NCBI GenBank assembly: GCA_947474855.1
Contig: CANJKV010000014.1
Location: forward strand, 1 to 39,042
DNA: 39,042 bases
Source of the DNA: Aurantimonadaceae bacterium
GTDB lineage: Bacteria; Pseudomonadota; Alphaproteobacteria; Rhizobiales; Rhizobiaceae
Direction of reading: 5' to 3'
Position 1 is the stretch's first letter, and each line of letters opens with the position of its first letter. Below the pieces are notes generated by a model. It saw nothing but the letters and a program-made list of their open reading frames with translations, was not told where the DNA came from and searched no databases. The position numbers and the translations under genes are program-made. Shown here piece after piece: positions 25,211 to 33,645 of the stretch.

Positions 25211-25966
25211 TCAGCTCGGATTCAGCATGGCGTAGGCCGCGGCGTAGGTGGCGCCCCGCTCGGCGTATCGCAGGGTCTTGACTCGCTCCACGAGAATCTC
25301 CCCGTCGGGCGTGTCGCCGGCCTCCAGCAGGTCCATGACCTCGGCGACGTAGTCGGCGAGCGGCATGGCATGCGGGTCGCGGAGCTGCTGCGGCCCGGCA
25401 AGTTCCGTCTGGACGTAGGGAGGGGCGAGTTCCAGGACCTCGACGCCCTTATCGCGAAGCTGATGCCGCAGCGATTGCAGCCAGGAGTGAAGGAACGCCT
25501 TGCTCGCGCAGTAGGTGGGAAAGTTGCTTCGCGGAACGAAGGCGAGCCCCGAGGTCGTCGTGACGATCGTCGCAGGAGCCTGGCGCAGCAGCAGCGGGAG
25601 GAGCGCGTCCGTCAGCTGCAGGACGGCTAGGACGTTGGTCTCGACGATCTCCCGGGAAGTCGCGAAGCTGGCCTTTCCGGCCGCAAGCTCCTGCTGGCGC
25701 GAGATGCCCGCATTGTTGACGAGAACGTCGAGATCGGGAAACTCCTCCCTCAAGCGCCCGACCGCCTGATCCATCGACAAGGGATCGCGCACATCGAGGA
25801 CGATCCCCGCCATTCCCTGGTTTGCCCCCGTGATTTCATCGATGAGGTCGCGTCGCCGTCCGGCGACGATCACCCGATTGCCGCGGGCGTGGAAGGCCTC
25901 CGCGAGGGCGCGGCCGATGCCGCTCGTGCCGCCGGTGACGAGGATGGTGTGGTCGGTCATGCGCAT
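25211..25966 (-). CDS. SDR oxidoreductase, DltE-like
   Basis: 251 aa. TGGTSGIG at 11-18, NNAG at 84-87, N111, TTSG near 139 and YCASK (Y152, K156). The pattern TGGTSGIGRALAEAFHARGN and the ending APPYVQTEL match the DltE-like SDR group. The start at 25966 follows GGGAG with an 8-nt spacer; the frame stays open to 26536 as a shadow of the membrane protein gene. It lies between the membrane protein gene (62 bp upstream) and the TRAP genes (19 bp downstream), so it is probably the enzymatic member of that operon. Substrate unknown. Confidence 0.9.
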   Translation of the reverse strand: MRMTDHTILVTGGTSGIGRALAEAFHARGNRVIVAGRRRDLIDEITGANQGMAGIVLDVRDPLSMDQAVGRLREEFPDLDVLVNNAGISRQQELAAGKASFATSREIVETNVLAVLQLTDALLPLLLRQAPATIVTTTSGLAFVPRSNFPTYCASKAFLHSWLQSLRHQLRDKGVEVLELAPPYVQTELAGPQQLRDPHAMPLADYVAEVMDLLEAGDTPDGEILVERVKTLRYAERGATYAAAYAMLNPS

Positions 25967-26028
25967 GATGCTAACTCCCGTCGTTGTATCATTTGCCGGT
26001 CGGGCCGGGCGCGTTGCAGCGGACCGGC

Positions 26029-26505
26029 TCAGGTGAAGGCGATGAGGCGTCCGGCGAAGATCGCGGCGGTCCAGAACAGGAGAGACAGCGTGCCGGAACG
26101 GCGAGCTCCGGCGCGCGAGCGCGTTCGCAGCTCTTCGAGGGAGCCATGGGCAATCCGCAGCACCGCCGCGTTGAGGCCGGCCGCGGCCAGAAGCGCCATC
26201 TTGCCGAGGAAAGCGGGGTTCGAAGCGTATTCGCCGAGACGCACGCTCGCGAGGGCCGCTCCCGTCGATGCCGCGATCGCGAAGCCGAGAACCGCGATCC
26301 GCACCAGCGAGGCGAGTGCCGCGTCGAAGTGCGGCCCCAGGACGCCCAGCAGCCGCAGATCGACGGGCACGATCGACCCGACCAGCAGCGCGATCCCGAT
26401 GATGTGCGCGGCGGACAGAACGGCGTAGGCGAACGGCGTCAAGGACACGAAGCTCGCGAAGCTCGATCCCTCGACCGCCGCGATCAGCTCCGCGACGTGG
26501 GACAT
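26029..26505 (-). CDS. small integral membrane protein of unknown function
   Basis: 158 aa with about four hydrophobic helices, near residues 25-45 (SAAHIIGIALLVGSIVP), 64-86, 98-117 and 140-156. HIIGIALLVGSIVPVDLRLLG and a C-terminal FAGRLIAF pattern resemble small uncharacterised membrane proteins often next to DUF6152 genes, where helix His residues could bind heme or a metal, but I cannot assign a function. It overlaps the upstream DUF6152 gene by 22 nt. CAGGAGA precedes the ATG by 8 nt. Confidence 0.72.
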   Translation of the reverse strand: MSHVAELIAAVEGSSFASFVSLTPFAYAVLSAAHIIGIALLVGSIVPVDLRLLGVLGPHFDAALASLVRIAVLGFAIAASTGAALASVRLGEYASNPAFLGKMALLAAAGLNAAVLRIAHGSLEELRTRSRAGARRSGTLSLLFWTAAIFAGRLIAFT

Positions 26506-26969
26506 CCGTCGGCTCTCCTGTGAAGTCCGCCGTCATAGGAAACGGTTTCGCCGTCCGGCAGCCGAATCCAGGAGGAGCGCAGCTGGTGCGGTGGCCGGCA
26601 GTTGCGCAGCGCCACGACCGTCACCCGGTCGCCGGGCCGCAGTTCGGCGTTCAACTCGTAGAAGATGCGCATGGGCGAGAACTCGACCTCGCGCACCTGT
26701 CCCACATCCTCGTCGCGCACGGCGATAGGTCCAGTGATCTCGTCGGGACGTCCGAGATCGCCGGCAGGAACTGCGGCGTTCTCCACGCGGATCGAAATCA
26801 CGGGATGGGGCGGGGCGAACCTCGCCGCGGTGACGACCCCCGTCAGCGCGATCGGCCGGCTCGTGTCGTAGAGGCCGGAGACCCCGTGATGGGCAAGCGC
26901 CATGCCGCCTGGCAGCAGGGCGGCGGCAAGGGCGGCGGCGAGATATCGGCTCGGCATTCTCACGGGCAT
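26484..26969 (-). CDS. DUF6152-family secreted protein
   Basis: 161 aa. Signal peptide at residues 1-26 (YLAAALAAALLPGGMALA), then the family start AHHGVSGLYDTSRPIALTGVV and FAPPHPVISIRVENA, which identify DUF6152, a periplasmic family of unknown function with conserved His residues close after the signal. The C-terminal 40 residues (RPPHQLRSSWIRLPDG to the end) extend it slightly. ATG at 26969 is used; its GGAG is too close, and ATG at 26957 is a fair alternative. It is the first gene of the minus-strand operon leading to TRAP, and the AraC-type site lies 108 bp upstream. Confidence 0.75.
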   Translation of the reverse strand: MPVRMPSRYLAAALAAALLPGGMALAHHGVSGLYDTSRPIALTGVVTAARFAPPHPVISIRVENAAVPAGDLGRPDEITGPIAVRDEDVGQVREVEFSPMRIFYELNAELRPGDRVTVVALRNCRPPHQLRSSWIRLPDGETVSYDGGLHRRADGCPTSRS

Positions 26970-27076
26970 CTCCGATCTGGCTTCCTGGTTGCCGATCCCC
27001 GACAAGGCGATGAGGGACTGACACAGGCAAGCTAGACGGGTCGGGCGAGCGGCTGTATGCCTAAAGCTCCCTTTTT

Positions 27077-27095
27077 CCAGATCGATCGTCCAGAA
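27077..27095 (-). promoter_or_regulatory. AraC operator, left copy
   Basis: Read on the minus strand this is TTCTGGACGATCGATCTGG, identical to 28165-28183 on the plus strand. It lies 108 bp before the DUF6152 start and 78 bp before the AraC start, between the two divergent genes. Only one TTCTGGACG half-site is intact here. The arrangement suggests the AraC protein controls its own gene and the left operon. Confidence 0.7.
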
Positions 27096-27172
27096 CGCGC
27101 TCGATATCGCCGGACGTCGCGCGCCCCGCAGGGAGGCGCGATCCGGGAACAAGCATCCTGACGGAAGACTGC

Positions 27173-28156
27173 ATGACGCTGATCGACGACATCCTCGAAG
27201 GCCTCCACCTTCGCAGCTCCGTGTTTTGCCGCATGACACTTTCAGGCGAGTGGGGCTTTGCCAAGCACGCCCTCAGCGGCGCGCCGTTCCATCTCATCCT
27301 GTCCGGCGAGGCTTGGCTGCTGAAGGCCGGTTTGGACGAGCCCTTGAAGCTGTGCCCGGGGGACATCGTCGTCCTGCCGGGCGGCGAGCCACACGATCTC
27401 GTCTCGAAGCCGGGCTGCGCGACCGTGTCCTTCCGGCAGGTCGCCGACTCGTTCGGCTTGGCGCCCTGGACTCCGCTGACGCGCTACAAGGCGGTCGACC
27501 TGCGCTTCGGCTCCGGAGCGCCGACGACGACGCTCGTTTCCGGCGTCTTCGCCTTCGGCGACCACCGCCGCAATCCGCTGCTCGCCGCCCTGCCCTCGCT
27601 GCTCCTGACGCGGGCGGGCACGAGCACCGACCTGCAGCGCACGATCGGCGTCGTGGCCGCGCTGCTCGACGCCGAGCTCCTGTCCGGGCAGCCCGGAGCC
27701 GAAACGGTGGGCGGGCGCCTGGCCGACATCCTCTTCGTGCAGATCGTCCGGCACTATCTGGCGTCCGAGAACTCACTGCCGCGAGGATGGCTGCGCGGCA
27801 TCGCCGATCCCGAGATCGGCCCCGCGCTGGCGATCATGCATCGCGAGGCCAATCGGCAGTGGTCGGTCGCCGAGCTTGCGCGCGAGCGGTGCATGTCGCG
27901 CTCGCGCTTCGCGGCGCGCTTCCAGGCCGTGGTCGGAAAGGGTCCGCTGGAATACCTGACCGAATGGCGGATGTACCAAGCCGCCGGTCAGCTCGGCGAG
28001 GGCCGGGTCCCCCTTGCCCATCTCGCGTCGAGCGTCGGCTACCAGTCGGACGTGTCCTTCTCCAAGGCCTTCAAACGCTGGTCGGGGCGTTCACCCGCCG
28101 AGTACCGCCGCTGGGTCCAGACACGCGCAGCAGCCCCGGATTCCCTCCAGGCATGA
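27173..28156 (+). CDS. AraC-family regulator (cupin N-terminal domain)
   Basis: 327 aa. Cupin-type sensor: WGFAKHALSGAPFHLILSGE (27-46) and CPGDIVVLPGGEPHDL. The C-terminal two-HTH domain is about residues 222-315: VAELARERCMSRSRFAARF, then VPLAHLASSVGYQSDVSFSK and AFKRWSGRSPAEYRR. It is the same subfamily as the AraC at 6.6 kb. GGAAG precedes the ATG by about 6 nt. It sits between the DUF6152/SDR/TRAP operon (divergent) and paoABC copy 2 (same direction, 111 bp), with an identical 19-bp inverted site beside each, so it is the probable activator of both. Confidence 0.92.
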   Translation: MTLIDDILEGLHLRSSVFCRMTLSGEWGFAKHALSGAPFHLILSGEAWLLKAGLDEPLKLCPGDIVVLPGGEPHDLVSKPGCATVSFRQVADSFGLAPWTPLTRYKAVDLRFGSGAPTTTLVSGVFAFGDHRRNPLLAALPSLLLTRAGTSTDLQRTIGVVAALLDAELLSGQPGAETVGGRLADILFVQIVRHYLASENSLPRGWLRGIADPEIGPALAIMHREANRQWSVAELARERCMSRSRFAARFQAVVGKGPLEYLTEWRMYQAAGQLGEGRVPLAHLASSVGYQSDVSFSKAFKRWSGRSPAEYRRWVQTRAAAPDSLQA

Positions 28157-28163
28157 TCCGCGC

Positions 28164-28194
28164 TTTCTGGACGATCGATCTGGTTTTCTGGACG
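28164..28194 (+). promoter_or_regulatory. AraC operator, right copy
   Basis: TTTCTGGACG occurs at 28164-28173 and again at 28185-28194, 21 bp apart (two helical turns), the usual spacing of AraC-type half-sites. The first half-site with the following ATCGATCTGG matches the left copy at 27077-27095 in inverted orientation. It ends 73 bp before the paoA copy 2 start. Confidence 0.72.
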
Positions 28195-28267
28195 CTTCCG
28201 ATCTAACGCTCTCGGACTGGATCGATATCCTCAGCCATATCCAAGGATGGGCAGAGGAGGCGGAACC

Positions 28268-28927
28268 ATGCTCCCAGACGACGACGCGCATGACGCGCTC
28301 GGGCCCGAGATGCGAGATCGCTGCCTCGCTATAACGCGCCGCGATACCCTGAAGGGCGGCACTGCCGGCGCGCTCGCGCTCGCCCTGGCAGGTGCCCCCG
28401 CGCCGGCGGCGGGCGAGCCATCGGCGGCCGCGCACCCAATGCCGGTAAACGGCGAGCGCCTGCCAATTCGCACCAGCGTCAACGGCCGGCCAGTCGCGGC
28501 CGAGATCGACACCCGCACCTCGCTTCTCGACTTTCTGCGCGAGCGCCTCGACCTCACCGGCACCAAGAAGGGCTGCGATCACGGCCAATGCGGCGCCTGC
28601 ACCGTTCATCTCGACGGTCAGCGCGTCGTGTCCTGTTTGACGCTCGCTGCCAAGGCCGAGGGCCGCGCGGTCGTTACCATCGAAGGAGTGTCCGACGGCG
28701 ATACGCTCCACCCGATGCAGCAGGCCTTTATCGACCACGATGCGCTACAATGCGGCTACTGCACGCCCGGCCAGATCATGGCAGCGATCGCCTGCGTGCG
28801 CGAGGGCCACACCGGATCGCGGGACGAAATCCGCGAATACATGAGCGGCAACATCTGCCGGTGCGGAGCCTATGTCGGGATCGTGGCGGCGATCGAGGAC
28901 GCTGCCGCCCGGATGGAGCGCATCTGA
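28268..28927 (+). CDS. paoA: aldehyde oxidoreductase, 2Fe-2S subunit with Tat signal (copy 2)
   Basis: 219 aa. Twin-arginine signal AITRRDTLKGGTAGALAL (21-38), cleavage region PAAG near 49. Cluster II is C103, C108, C111 and C123; cluster I is C162, C165, C197 and C199. The stretch GTKKGCDHGQCGACTVHLDG is identical to that of copy 1. ATG at 28268 is preferred over ATG at 28247 because AGGAGG lies 7 nt upstream. It is the first gene of the operon behind the AraC site, and its TGA overlaps the next ATG by one base. Confidence 0.94.
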   Translation: MLPDDDAHDALGPEMRDRCLAITRRDTLKGGTAGALALALAGAPAPAAGEPSAAAHPMPVNGERLPIRTSVNGRPVAAEIDTRTSLLDFLRERLDLTGTKKGCDHGQCGACTVHLDGQRVVSCLTLAAKAEGRAVVTIEGVSDGDTLHPMQQAFIDHDALQCGYCTPGQIMAAIACVREGHTGSRDEIREYMSGNICRCGAYVGIVAAIEDAAARMERI

Positions 28928-29931
28928 TGCGTCCCTTCTCGTTCCATCGTCCCGCGACCCCGGACGAGGCGATCGCCCTCTTCGAGGCCATCGGCGAAGG
29001 CGCGCGCTTCGTGGCGGGCGGCACGACGCTCTTCGACCTGATGAAGCTCGACATCGAGCGGCCGCGCCACCTGATCGACGTGGGCGCGATCCGCGGCCTG
29101 GACGGGATCGACGCGGACGGCGACACGCTGCGCATCGGGGCGCTCGCGACGATGGCCGCGGTCGCCGCCCATCCCGCGGTGCTTCGGGACTTTCCCGTCC
29201 TATCCGAGTCGCTGGCCAGGGCGGCCTCGCCGCAGCTGCGCAACATGGCGAGCGTCGGCGGAAACCTTCTGCAGCGCACGCGCTGTCCCTACTTCCGCAA
29301 CGGCGTCGGCGGGGCCTATCCGTGCAACAAGCGCGAGCCGGGCTCGGGATGCGCTGCGGTCGAGGGCCTCGATCGCGGGCAGGCGGTGCTTGGGACGAGC
29401 GCGGCGTGCAACGCGGTATCGCCGGGCGACTGGCCCGTCGCCCTCGTCGCGATGGACGCCCTCGTCGAGCTGCGCGGCCCCCTCGGTCAGCGCCTCCTGC
29501 CCGTCGAGGAGTTCTACCGCCTGCCCGGCGACACGCCCCACGAGGAGTTCACACTCCGACCGGGCGAGATGATCGCCGCCGTCGTCGTGCCGAAGGTCGC
29601 AGCCGGGCGCGCTTCGACCTATCACAAGATCCGCGACAGGGAGTCCTTCTCCTTCGCGCTCGCCTCGGCCGCCGTGGCGCTGGACATGGAAGGCGGGCGC
29701 GTTCGCCGCGCCCGCATCGCGCTCGGCGGCGTGGCGACGAAGCCGTGGCGCGCGCGGGAGGCGGAACGCCTGCTCGCGGGCATGAACCTCGACGTCGAGA
29801 CCGCGCTGGACGCGGGGCGCGCCGCCTTCGCCGACGCTCGTCCGGGGCGCCACAACGCCTTCAAGCCGGAGCTCGGCGCCCGGGTGGTCGCCGACGCCCT
29901 GCTGATCGCCGTCGAAAGGAGCCGCGCATGA
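28927..29931 (+). CDS. paoB: aldehyde oxidoreductase, FAD and 4Fe-4S subunit (copy 2)
   Basis: 334 aa. FAD domain with FVAGGTTLFDLMKL (28-41) and SVGGNLLQRTRC (109-120). Extra-cluster cysteines C120, C133, C142 and C161 in CPYFRN, YPCNKREPGSGC and AACNAV match the PaoB-type 4Fe-4S insertion. A second FAD-contact motif STYHKIRDRES is present. It starts one base inside the previous stop (TGATG) and its own stop overlaps the paoC ATG (ATGA). Homologous throughout to copy 1 with moderate divergence. Confidence 0.94.
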   Translation: MRPFSFHRPATPDEAIALFEAIGEGARFVAGGTTLFDLMKLDIERPRHLIDVGAIRGLDGIDADGDTLRIGALATMAAVAAHPAVLRDFPVLSESLARAASPQLRNMASVGGNLLQRTRCPYFRNGVGGAYPCNKREPGSGCAAVEGLDRGQAVLGTSAACNAVSPGDWPVALVAMDALVELRGPLGQRLLPVEEFYRLPGDTPHEEFTLRPGEMIAAVVVPKVAAGRASTYHKIRDRESFSFALASAAVALDMEGGRVRRARIALGGVATKPWRAREAERLLAGMNLDVETALDAGRAAFADARPGRHNAFKPELGARVVADALLIAVERSRA

Positions 29932-32087
29932 TCCCCACCCCCTTTCCGGATCGTCCCCGCTTCGATGCGCGGGACATGGTTCTCGGCAGGACGCGGTACG
30001 CCGCCGATCGCCGTCTTGCCGGCATGCTCCACGCGATGACGGTGCCCGCGCGCATCGCCAAGGGCACGGTGACGTCGCTCGGTGCCGAGGCGGCGCTGCG
30101 GGTGCCTGGCGTCGTTCGGGTGCTGACCCCGGACGATTTTCCGGAGCCGCCTCCCTCTGCCGAGGACGGCCCGCCCCCGCCGCCTCCGACGCTGACCTCG
30201 ACGGTCTCGTTCCGCGGCGAGCCGATCGCGCTCGTGATCGCCGAGTCTCTCGAGGCCGCCATCGAGGGCGCCGAGGCGATGCGCCCCGTTTATGCCGAGG
30301 AGCCGTTCCAGGCATTGATGGACGGGCTGGAGGCCGATCGCGAGGAGGCCGAGCCCTACGTTGCGGGAGATGCAGCGGCCGTCATGGCGAGGGCCGCGGT
30401 GACGGTTTCCGAAACCTACGAATCGCCCACGCAGCACCACAACCCCATCGAGCTGATGGCGACGGTCGCCGAGTTTCGCGACGGCCGCTTGAGCGTTCAC
30501 GAGTGCTCGCAAAGCGTCGGCCTGGCGAAATACGCCGTCTTCGCCGCGCTTCGGATCGATCCGGCCGTCGTGGACGTGCGGAGCCCGCATGTGGGGGGCA
30601 GCTTCGGGCAGAAGGGCCTCGCGCAGCGGCAGACGGCTCTCATCGCGCAGGCGGCCCTGCTCACCGGCCGGCCGGTCAAGCTCGTCATGCCGCGCGGTCA
30701 GATCTTCCACGTTGCGGCATACCGCCCGCGCAGCCGCCACCGCGTCGAACTCGGCGCGACCGGCGAAGGAAGCATGATCGCGGCGCGCTACGACGCCATC
30801 CAGGAGCAGTCGCGGCAAGGCTTCTTTCCAGCGGCCGAGTACCACGAAGCGCCCATCCGCCTCTACGGGATCGAGAACTATCTTGGCACCGGGGCCGACA
30901 TCCGCCTCGACCGCCAGGCTCCCGGCTGGATGCGGGCGCCCCATGCCCAGGCCTCGTGCTTCGCCTTCGAGAGCGCGGTGGACGAGCTTGCCTGGAAGCT
31001 CGGGCAGGACCCGCTCGCCTTTCGCCTCGCAAACGACGCCGCGCGCGACCCGCGGACGGGACGTCCACTCTCCTCGCGCTTCATGCGGGAGTGCCTGGAA
31101 GAAGGAGCGCGCCGCTTCGGCTGGAAGGAGCGTGTCGCCCAGCCCGGCTCGATGACGGCCGAGGATGGCACGCTGATCGGCTGGGGCGTCGCTTGCGGCG
31201 CCTATCCCTCCTCGATGCCGCCCGCGATCGCGCGCTTGCGCGTGGGAGCCGACGGGCGCACCCGCTTCGCCGTGTCGGGCCACGAGATGGGTCAGGGCAT
31301 CCGCACGGCGATCGCCTCGGTGCTGATCGAGGAGCTCTCGATCGACCCGGTGGGACTGGAGATCGTCATCGCTGACACGACCTCTGTGCCCCAGCACATG
31401 ACGGCTGGCTCGTGGGGAACGGCAGGGTGCGTGCCCGCCACGATGAAGGCTGTGGAGCGGATGCGCTCAGCCGTGGCTGAACTCGTGGGCGGCCAGCGGA
31501 TCGCGGGGAATCTCCACCGGCAGCTCGCCATGGTGCGCCGCCCCTCCGTCGAGGTGGAGGTGTCCGAACTGGCGCCGGGCCAGAAGCCGGAGGCGCTCGA
31601 AGAGTTGAAGGCGGGTGGGATCGTCGCGATGGGCCCGGAATACCCCGCCTTCACGTCGATGAGCTACGGGGCGCACTTCGTCGAGGTGCGGGTGGAGCCG
31701 CGCACGCGTCGGGTCCGGGTGCCGCGTGTCGTCTCGATCGCCGATTGCGGCCGGGTGATCAGCCCCCGCACAGCCGCCAGCCAGGTCTATGGCGGGGTGA
31801 TCTGGGGCATTGGCGCCTCCTTGCGGGAACGCACGGAGGTCGATCCCCGCTTCGGTGGCTACCTCAACAGCGATATTGCCGACTATGTCGTCGCTGTGAA
31901 CGCCGACATCGAAGAGATCGACGTCGGCCTGATCGACCGCCCCGACCTGATCGCCAACCGCGCCGGCTTAAAGGGCCTTGGCCAGGTGACCATGGCAGGG
32001 GTCTCGGCGGCGGTCGCCAATGCCGTGTTCCACGCCACTGGCAAGCGGCTGCGCAGTCTGCCGATGCGAATCGAGGACCTTCTTTGA
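29928..32087 (+). CDS. paoC: aldehyde oxidoreductase-like molybdopterin subunit with Glu-to-Gln in the active site (copy 2)
   Basis: 719 aa. Cofactor-contact motifs are intact: GGSFGQK at 223-229 and HEMGQGIRTAIASV. The catalytic motif reads KGLGQ, so residue 686 is Gln (codon CAG at 31983-31985) where copy 1 has E687 in KGLGE and the family is almost always Glu. In xanthine oxidase-family enzymes that Glu abstracts the proton from the Mo-OH group, and its loss strongly lowers turnover. Residues 72-88 also hold a proline-rich loop (GPPPPPPT) absent from copy 1. AAAGGAG precedes the start, which overlaps the FAD-subunit stop. Either an altered chemistry, a non-oxidising role, or a recent inactivation is possible. 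Confidence 0.93.
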   Translation: MIPTPFPDRPRFDARDMVLGRTRYAADRRLAGMLHAMTVPARIAKGTVTSLGAEAALRVPGVVRVLTPDDFPEPPPSAEDGPPPPPPTLTSTVSFRGEPIALVIAESLEAAIEGAEAMRPVYAEEPFQALMDGLEADREEAEPYVAGDAAAVMARAAVTVSETYESPTQHHNPIELMATVAEFRDGRLSVHECSQSVGLAKYAVFAALRIDPAVVDVRSPHVGGSFGQKGLAQRQTALIAQAALLTGRPVKLVMPRGQIFHVAAYRPRSRHRVELGATGEGSMIAARYDAIQEQSRQGFFPAAEYHEAPIRLYGIENYLGTGADIRLDRQAPGWMRAPHAQASCFAFESAVDELAWKLGQDPLAFRLANDAARDPRTGRPLSSRFMRECLEEGARRFGWKERVAQPGSMTAEDGTLIGWGVACGAYPSSMPPAIARLRVGADGRTRFAVSGHEMGQGIRTAIASVLIEELSIDPVGLEIVIADTTSVPQHMTAGSWGTAGCVPATMKAVERMRSAVAELVGGQRIAGNLHRQLAMVRRPSVEVEVSELAPGQKPEALEELKAGGIVAMGPEYPAFTSMSYGAHFVEVRVEPRTRRVRVPRVVSIADCGRVISPRTAASQVYGGVIWGIGASLRERTEVDPRFGGYLNSDIADYVVAVNADIEEIDVGLIDRPDLIANRAGLKGLGQVTMAGVSAAVANAVFHATGKRLRSLPMRIEDLL

Positions 32088-32177
32088 AGCCGCGACCATC
32101 TTGTGCTCGGCGCACCGGCGGCGGGGATCGATGTCGGCCAGGCGAAGCGGCCGGTCATCGGATCGTTTATCGGCGAA

Positions 32178-32203
32178 GCGCGCCGGAGCAGCAGTCGGCG
32201 CGC
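32178..32203. terminator. GC-rich hairpin between convergent genes
   Basis: GCGCGCCG and its exact complement CGGCGCGC, with a 10-nt loop, lie between the paoC copy 2 stop (32087) and the histidine kinase stop (32218). A likely bidirectional terminator, although without a T-run on either strand. Confidence 0.55.
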
Positions 32204-32217
32204 GACGCGCTGTCGGC

Positions 32218-33645
32218 TTAGGCGGGGAGGACGACCGATGCCTTGAGGCCGGGCTGGCGTGGGGAGAGCACGACGTCGCCGCCGTGCTGGCGAGCGATGG
32301 CGCGGGCGATCGACAGGCCAAGACCGATGCCGCCGGTCTCGCGCGAGCGCGAGTCCTCCAGGCGGAAAAAGGGCGTGAAGACGTCCTCGTGCCTGTCGAG
32401 TGGAATGCCCGGCCCCTCGTCCTCCACCACGATCTCGACGCTGTCGCGCGTCGCGACCAGCCGCACCTCGGCCTGACCCGCATAGCGCACCGCGTTCTCC
32501 ACGAGGTTGCGGATGGTGCGGCGCAGACCCTCGGGCCGGCAGCGATAGGTCACCCGCTCGCCGGGAAGGAACTGCACCGGCTGGCCGATCTCGGCCAGGT
32601 CCTCGCATACGCTCTCGACGAGCGCGGAAAGATCGATCGTGCGTGTCGCCTCCACGTTCGTCTCCTGGCGTGCCAGCGAGAGCGTCGCCTCGGTCATCGC
32701 CTGCATCTCCTCGATGGTGGCGAGCATGCGCTCCTGGAGGTCCGGGTCCTCCACCAGCTCGGCGCGCAGGCGCAGCGTCGTCAGCGGCGTGCGCAGGTCG
32801 TGACCGATGGCGGCCAGCATCCGTGTGCGGTCCTCCACGAAGCGGTGCAGGCGCTCCTGCATGCGGTTGAAGGCGTCTGCCGTGTGACGGATGTCGTCGG
32901 GCCCACACACCTTCAGCGGCGTGACCGCCTCGCCCCGCCCCAGCGTCTCGGCCGCCTTCGTGAGCTGTCGCAGCGGCTTGGCGATGCTGCGCACGGTGAG
33001 GACGCCCACCAGCGAGACGAGGAGCGCGGTGACGGCGAGCGTCAGGGGCAGCGGCGTTGCCCAGAGTGAGGGAATGTAGTTTTTGTAGAACGCCACGTTC
33101 AGCGCCCGCCCGTCGCTGAGCGGCACGATCACGCCCGCCCCGTTGCGCTCGGCATAGTCGAGGTAGTGCGCCTGCGCCGGAAGGTCGGCCCCGCCCGCCA
33201 CAGGCCTCGTCCAAGTGGCCCCATCGAGGAACATGGTGGGGTCGGCCCCTTCCGGCAGCGGCGTCGTGGCTGGCGCGGAGCCGGCCGGCGTCCCCTCGCC
33301 CGAGCCGTTAAGGAGCGCGCGCAAGGGCACCTGGAAGCGCACGAACGCCTCGCTCACCCAAGGCTCGAGCGCAGGATCGCGCTCATTCGAGATCCAGAAG
33401 CGGGTGTAGTCGGTGCTGTTGACGCGAGCGATGTCGGTCTGAAGTTCGGCCGGCACGCTCTCGATTAAGCGGGCGACGGCCCCGGCGCGGCTCGACAGCT
33501 CGGTGCGGGTCGCCGTGCGCAGGTCTGCTCGGAAGTAGTCCCAAGAAATGCACAGGCCGATCGTCTGGGCGGCGAAGAGCGCCACCAGCATCGAGGCGAG
33601 GAGCTGGACGGTCAGGCTCTTGTGCCAGAAGGTGAGAACGCGCAT
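32218..33645 (-). CDS. sensor histidine kinase (EnvZ-like)
   Basis: 475 aa. Helix 1 at about 13-33, a periplasmic domain of about 160 residues, helix 2 at about 198-218, then a HAMP linker (RSIAKPLRQLTKAAETLGRG). The phosphoacceptor is H282 in AAIGHDLRTPL. The ATPase has N384 (LVENAVRYAG), the G1 box DEGPGIP (409-415) and G2 GGIGLGLS (438-445), so all catalytic parts are present. It starts one base inside the response regulator stop (TGATG), so the two are coupled. The ligand sensed by the periplasmic domain is unknown. It is convergent with the paoABC copy 2 operon. Confidence 0.94.
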   Translation of the reverse strand: MRVLTFWHKSLTVQLLASMLVALFAAQTIGLCISWDYFRADLRTATRTELSSRAGAVARLIESVPAELQTDIARVNSTDYTRFWISNERDPALEPWVSEAFVRFQVPLRALLNGSGEGTPAGSAPATTPLPEGADPTMFLDGATWTRPVAGGADLPAQAHYLDYAERNGAGVIVPLSDGRALNVAFYKNYIPSLWATPLPLTLAVTALLVSLVGVLTVRSIAKPLRQLTKAAETLGRGEAVTPLKVCGPDDIRHTADAFNRMQERLHRFVEDRTRMLAAIGHDLRTPLTTLRLRAELVEDPDLQERMLATIEEMQAMTEATLSLARQETNVEATRTIDLSALVESVCEDLAEIGQPVQFLPGERVTYRCRPEGLRRTIRNLVENAVRYAGQAEVRLVATRDSVEIVVEDEGPGIPLDRHEDVFTPFFRLEDSRSRETGGIGLGLSIARAIARQHGGDVVLSPRQPGLKASVVLPA

